Assembly: GCA_011605725.1 (NCBI GenBank)
Contig: JAAOZP010000018.1
Coordinates: 1 to 33,555 of the forward strand
Length of the DNA: 33,555 nucleotides
DNA from: Nitrososphaerota archaeon
GTDB lineage: Archaea; Thermoproteota; EX4484-205; JAAOZP01
Direction of reading: 5' to 3'
Positions 31,180 through 33,555 of the stretch are shown here, piece after piece. Under the pieces are notes generated by a model that was given only the letters and a program-made list of their open reading frames with translations, searched no databases and was not told the origin of the DNA. Each line of letters opens with the position of its first letter. The first letter of the stretch is position 1. A program made the position numbers and the translations under genes.

Positions 31180-32238
31180 ATGTCTTTGGATAAGGTTGAA
31201 AGAGTCTACCGGGCTTTAAACATTGAGGAGGCGGATAAGGTGCCTAAAGGAGAGCTAGGAATACATGATGAGCTTGTCTCCGCGCTTCTTGACGAGCCAG
31301 TTGGAAGCTCGTTCGAAGCCCAAGTAAAGGTCCGGAGACTGCTCAATATGGACCTGGTGAACCTAGGGTTGGAAGGCGGACCCAAGGTGGAGCTCGTAGG
31401 AGTCACGAAGGAGGGGTATCCAATATACAGGAACTGGCTTGGAGTAGAATGGGTTGAAAGCGGTAAAACTCGCCGCTACTTAAAACACGCTCTTTCCAGT
31501 GTGGAGGACATGGAGAACTTCTGCATGCCCAGCATAAACCTGTTCAATACTTCAAGCATAAGAAGATGGGTTGGGCAGACCGATTTCTGCGTGTTCGCTC
31601 AAGTAGGTGGAGTGTTCGACTCAATCTATCCCTATATGGGTTTAACAAATTATGTTAAAGCACTCTACTTATGTCCTAATGCTCTTAAGCATGTTATCGA
31701 AGAGGTCTACAGGTTCAACCTAGAAGTCATAAAAATGTTTGCTGAAGCAGGGGCGCACGTGATACTTGTTGGTGATGACCTAGCATATGACAACGGGCCA
31801 TTCGTTCCTCCGAGTCTTCTCAGAAAATACGTGTTCCCATATTTGACTGGAGAGGCTGAGGCTGCGCATCGGTTTAATCTTCCCGTAATACTGCATTCAG
31901 ACGGAAATATCACGCTACTAATGGAGGATATTGTTAAGGCTGGGTTCGACGGCCTACACAGTCTTCAACCGAGCGCTGGCGTAAATATAGTTGAGATTAA
32001 GAAGCATTGGGGAAGCCGGCTGTGTTTAATGGGGAACGTTGATTTAGACACTCTCCTACCATTCGGTAAACCGGAGGATATTGAGGCAGAGGTTAAGAGG
32101 CTTATGCGTGAAGTAGCTCCTGGTGGAGGCTATATTTTAAGCACGACTAATGTGTTAACGAGATATGTGCCGCCTGAAAACGCTTTAGCAATGTATAGGG
32201 CTGCTGAGAAGTACGGCAGGTATCCGATTAATATTTAA
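31180..32238 (+). CDS. URO-D family protein (methyltransferase-like)
   Basis: A 352-residue URO-D-fold protein: KVERVYRALNIEEADKVPKGELG at the start, GDDLAYDNGPFVPPSLLRKYVFPY in the barrel, then ILHSDGNITLLMEDIVKAGFDGLHSLQP and CLMGNVDLDTLLPFG. The HSDGN segment (H239, D241) replaces the H-x-C zinc site of MtaA/MtbA. Such proteins are common in anaerobes and largely uncharacterised; they include corrinoid-dependent methyltransferase relatives. The ATG at 31180 directly follows an in-frame GTG at 31177; either could start. It is the fourth URO-D member in the window and most like the one at 4348. The next gene is the partial GH38, with its own TATA box. Confidence 0.88.
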   Translation: MSLDKVERVYRALNIEEADKVPKGELGIHDELVSALLDEPVGSSFEAQVKVRRLLNMDLVNLGLEGGPKVELVGVTKEGYPIYRNWLGVEWVESGKTRRYLKHALSSVEDMENFCMPSINLFNTSSIRRWVGQTDFCVFAQVGGVFDSIYPYMGLTNYVKALYLCPNALKHVIEEVYRFNLEVIKMFAEAGAHVILVGDDLAYDNGPFVPPSLLRKYVFPYLTGEAEAAHRFNLPVILHSDGNITLLMEDIVKAGFDGLHSLQPSAGVNIVEIKKHWGSRLCLMGNVDLDTLLPFGKPEDIEAEVKRLMREVAPGGGYILSTTNVLTRYVPPENALAMYRAAEKYGRYPINI

Positions 32239-32274
32239 CGCGAAAATTTCAGGTTAAACGAATCTGACTCAAAC

Positions 32275-32285
32275 TTTATATATTA
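32275..32285 (+). promoter_or_regulatory. TATA box of the second GH38 gene
   Basis: TTTATATATTA is centred 25 bases before the ATG at 32305, with no SD sequence; a clear leaderless promoter. Confidence 0.65.
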
Positions 32286-32304
32286 AGCTTATTATTGCGA
32301 GCTG

Positions 32305-33555
32305 ATGGCCGGGCAAAGTGAGGCTGAAAAGCTGAAGTTAAAGCTGGAGGAAACGTATCGAAGGCTTACCGACTACCGTTCTAAACTATCCTGGATATTC
32401 TATCAGGGAAACATAAGAGAGGCTCACAGGATGGATTTTGACGATTCCTCGTGGGAGGCTGTTTCACTGCCTTTTCAATGGGATCCTTTGAAAGGCGACG
32501 TATGGCTGAGATGTAAAATCAGGATTCCTGACGAGGTTGAGGGGATTAAGGTCTCAGGCTCGAAGGTTGAAATGTATTCCTCAGCAATGATAACCGGCGG
32601 CGAGGTCTATGTTGATTCCAGACTCGTCTTGAAGGAGGATTATTGGACTGATTTCCGGGGACCGAGAATAACTATTGCGGAGAAAGCGAGACCCGGAGAT
32701 ATTCATGTAGTGGCTATACACGCCTATGAAAAAAGACCATTTTCAAGGGGGGAGAAAAAAGGAATACCCTTGTTTCAACTAGGATATGATGTTGTCGACA
32801 ACATCGCGTTTGAAATAGAGTCTTTCATTCAAGAGTTGAGTTTTGCTCAAATCCTACCCGGTGGGCCTGAAACATTGAACAGGGTTGTTAAAGAATTCGA
32901 CTTCAATGTTTTTTCACGTGATGCCGAAAGCATCCTGATGGAAATAGAGAGGGCGAGGCAGAAGCTAAAGGCTCTCTCTAAGTATGCTAAAGAGTTTAAA
33001 GTTCACCTCGTAGCGCATGCCCACATAGATATGAATTGGCTCTGGCCTTGGGAAGACACGGTTAAAGTCATAGAAAGAGACTTTTCAACAATGGTGGATC
33101 TAATGGATCGCTATCCGGATTTCCACTTCTCTCAAAGCCAGGCAGTAACATACAAAGTGGTGGAGGAGAAGAACCCTGTTCTTTTCGAGAAAATAAGGGA
33201 GAAAATTCGTTCTGGAAACTGGGATGTTACGGCTTCGATGTGGGTTGAGGCGGATCTCAACATGATAGGGGAAGAGACACTGGTTAGACAAATAATGTAT
33301 TCAAAAAGATACGTGAAGGAGAAATTTGGCTTCGAAATAAAAGTAGGATGGGAGCCGGATACTTTCGGCCACATCTGGACGCTACCGCAGGTTTTAAAGA
33401 AAGCCGGAGTCGACTACTATTATTTCACGAGGTGTGGAAAAGGATATCCAATATTCTATTGGGAGGGGCCAGACGGCTCAAGACTGCTTGCCTTCAACAG
33501 TGTTTACAACAACACGATCACTCCTAGAAACATAGTCTGTCTCTTATACACATCT
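32305..33555 (+). CDS. GH38 alpha-mannosidase, 3'-truncated by contig end
   Basis: 417 codons are open to the end of the window. A beta-rich N-terminal domain (WIFYQGNIREAHRMDFDDS..., about 25-180) precedes the GH38 catalytic start: VAHAHIDMNWLWPWEDT with H240 and D242 as zinc ligands, then WEPDTFGHIWTLPQ with D352 as nucleophile. It is clearly a different paralogue from the GH38 at 22469-25411, being more diverged, with a galactose-binding-like N-terminal part. The last residues, from the GTC codon at 33535 (its final base) on (VCLLYTS), come from a sequencing adapter and are not real protein. Roughly half to two thirds of the protein is missing. The ATG is leaderless with TATA 25 bases upstream. 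Confidence 0.9.
   Translation, partial: MAGQSEAEKLKLKLEETYRRLTDYRSKLSWIFYQGNIREAHRMDFDDSSWEAVSLPFQWDPLKGDVWLRCKIRIPDEVEGIKVSGSKVEMYSSAMITGGEVYVDSRLVLKEDYWTDFRGPRITIAEKARPGDIHVVAIHAYEKRPFSRGEKKGIPLFQLGYDVVDNIAFEIESFIQELSFAQILPGGPETLNRVVKEFDFNVFSRDAESILMEIERARQKLKALSKYAKEFKVHLVAHAHIDMNWLWPWEDTVKVIERDFSTMVDLMDRYPDFHFSQSQAVTYKVVEEKNPVLFEKIREKIRSGNWDVTASMWVEADLNMIGEETLVRQIMYSKRYVKEKFGFEIKVGWEPDTFGHIWTLPQVLKKAGVDYYYFTRCGKGYPIFYWEGPDGSRLLAFNSVYNNTITPRNIVCLLYTS
33537..33555. other. Nextera/Tn5 mosaic-end adapter remnant
   Basis: The final 19 bases are CTGTCTCTTATACACATCT, exactly the reverse complement of the Tn5 transposase mosaic end used in Nextera libraries. They are library sequence at the contig edge, not genome. 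Confidence 0.97.

Noticed and set aside
1..33555. tRNA or rRNA genes, CRISPR arrays, insertion sequences
   Set aside because: Looked for cloverleaf-like sequences in the gaps, regularly spaced repeats and transposase motifs; none could be supported.

Overview
The window looks like one end of a metagenome-assembled contig from a thermophilic archaeon, probably of the Thermoproteota/TACK group; I cannot place it more precisely. The archaeal signs are TATA-like boxes about 25 nt before many start codons (leaderless transcripts), frequent TTG/GTG starts, AGG/AGA-rich arginine codons, two tungsten/molybdenum aldehyde:ferredoxin oxidoreductases (AOR), an archaeal-type DhnA aldolase and a MoaD-like protein. 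The last 19 bases are an exact Nextera/Tn5 mosaic-end adapter, so the right edge is a library artefact.

Layout. 1-1300: 3' part of a coiled-coil protein with a possible nuclease-like domain, then a gene-poor stretch. 1298-5379: an AOR divergent from moaD, then a sugar isomerase and a URO-D family protein. 5505-9954: a tight operon of a pyruvate-kinase-C-domain-like protein, a DhnA-aldolase paralogue lacking the catalytic lysine, a DhnA aldolase fused to a four-cluster polyferredoxin, and a second AOR. 10038-13336: an MtbA/MtaA-like methyltransferase with a zinc motif, a decayed ABC-permease/MFS remnant in three frames, and a creatininase-family amidohydrolase. 13484-17088: a Gfo/Idh/MocA oxidoreductase, a second sugar isomerase and a large URO-D protein. 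17085-33555: a glycan-degradation island with a GH2 enzyme, two tandem TIM-barrel glycosidase-like genes (the first frameshifted at a (GC)8 tract), two GH38 alpha-mannosidases, a PIG-L deacetylase and a large six-hairpin-like protein. This stretch also carries a CoA-disulfide-reductase-like flavoprotein, an Eis-like acetyltransferase and another URO-D protein.

How it may fit together (inference). The GH38, GH2 and PIG-L enzymes would release and deacetylate sugars from mannose-containing glycans. The isomerases and the Gfo/Idh/MocA enzyme would convert them. The aldolase-ferredoxin/AOR operon could cleave a sugar-derived ketose to an aldehyde and oxidise it, passing electrons to ferredoxin. 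Four URO-D paralogues, only one with the methyltransferase zinc motif, suggest methyl-group or other C1 chemistry, but no corrinoid protein is present. The aldolase-polyferredoxin fusion beside AOR and a pseudo-aldolase is the strongest candidate for an undescribed system. No tRNA, rRNA, CRISPR array or intact mobile element was seen.
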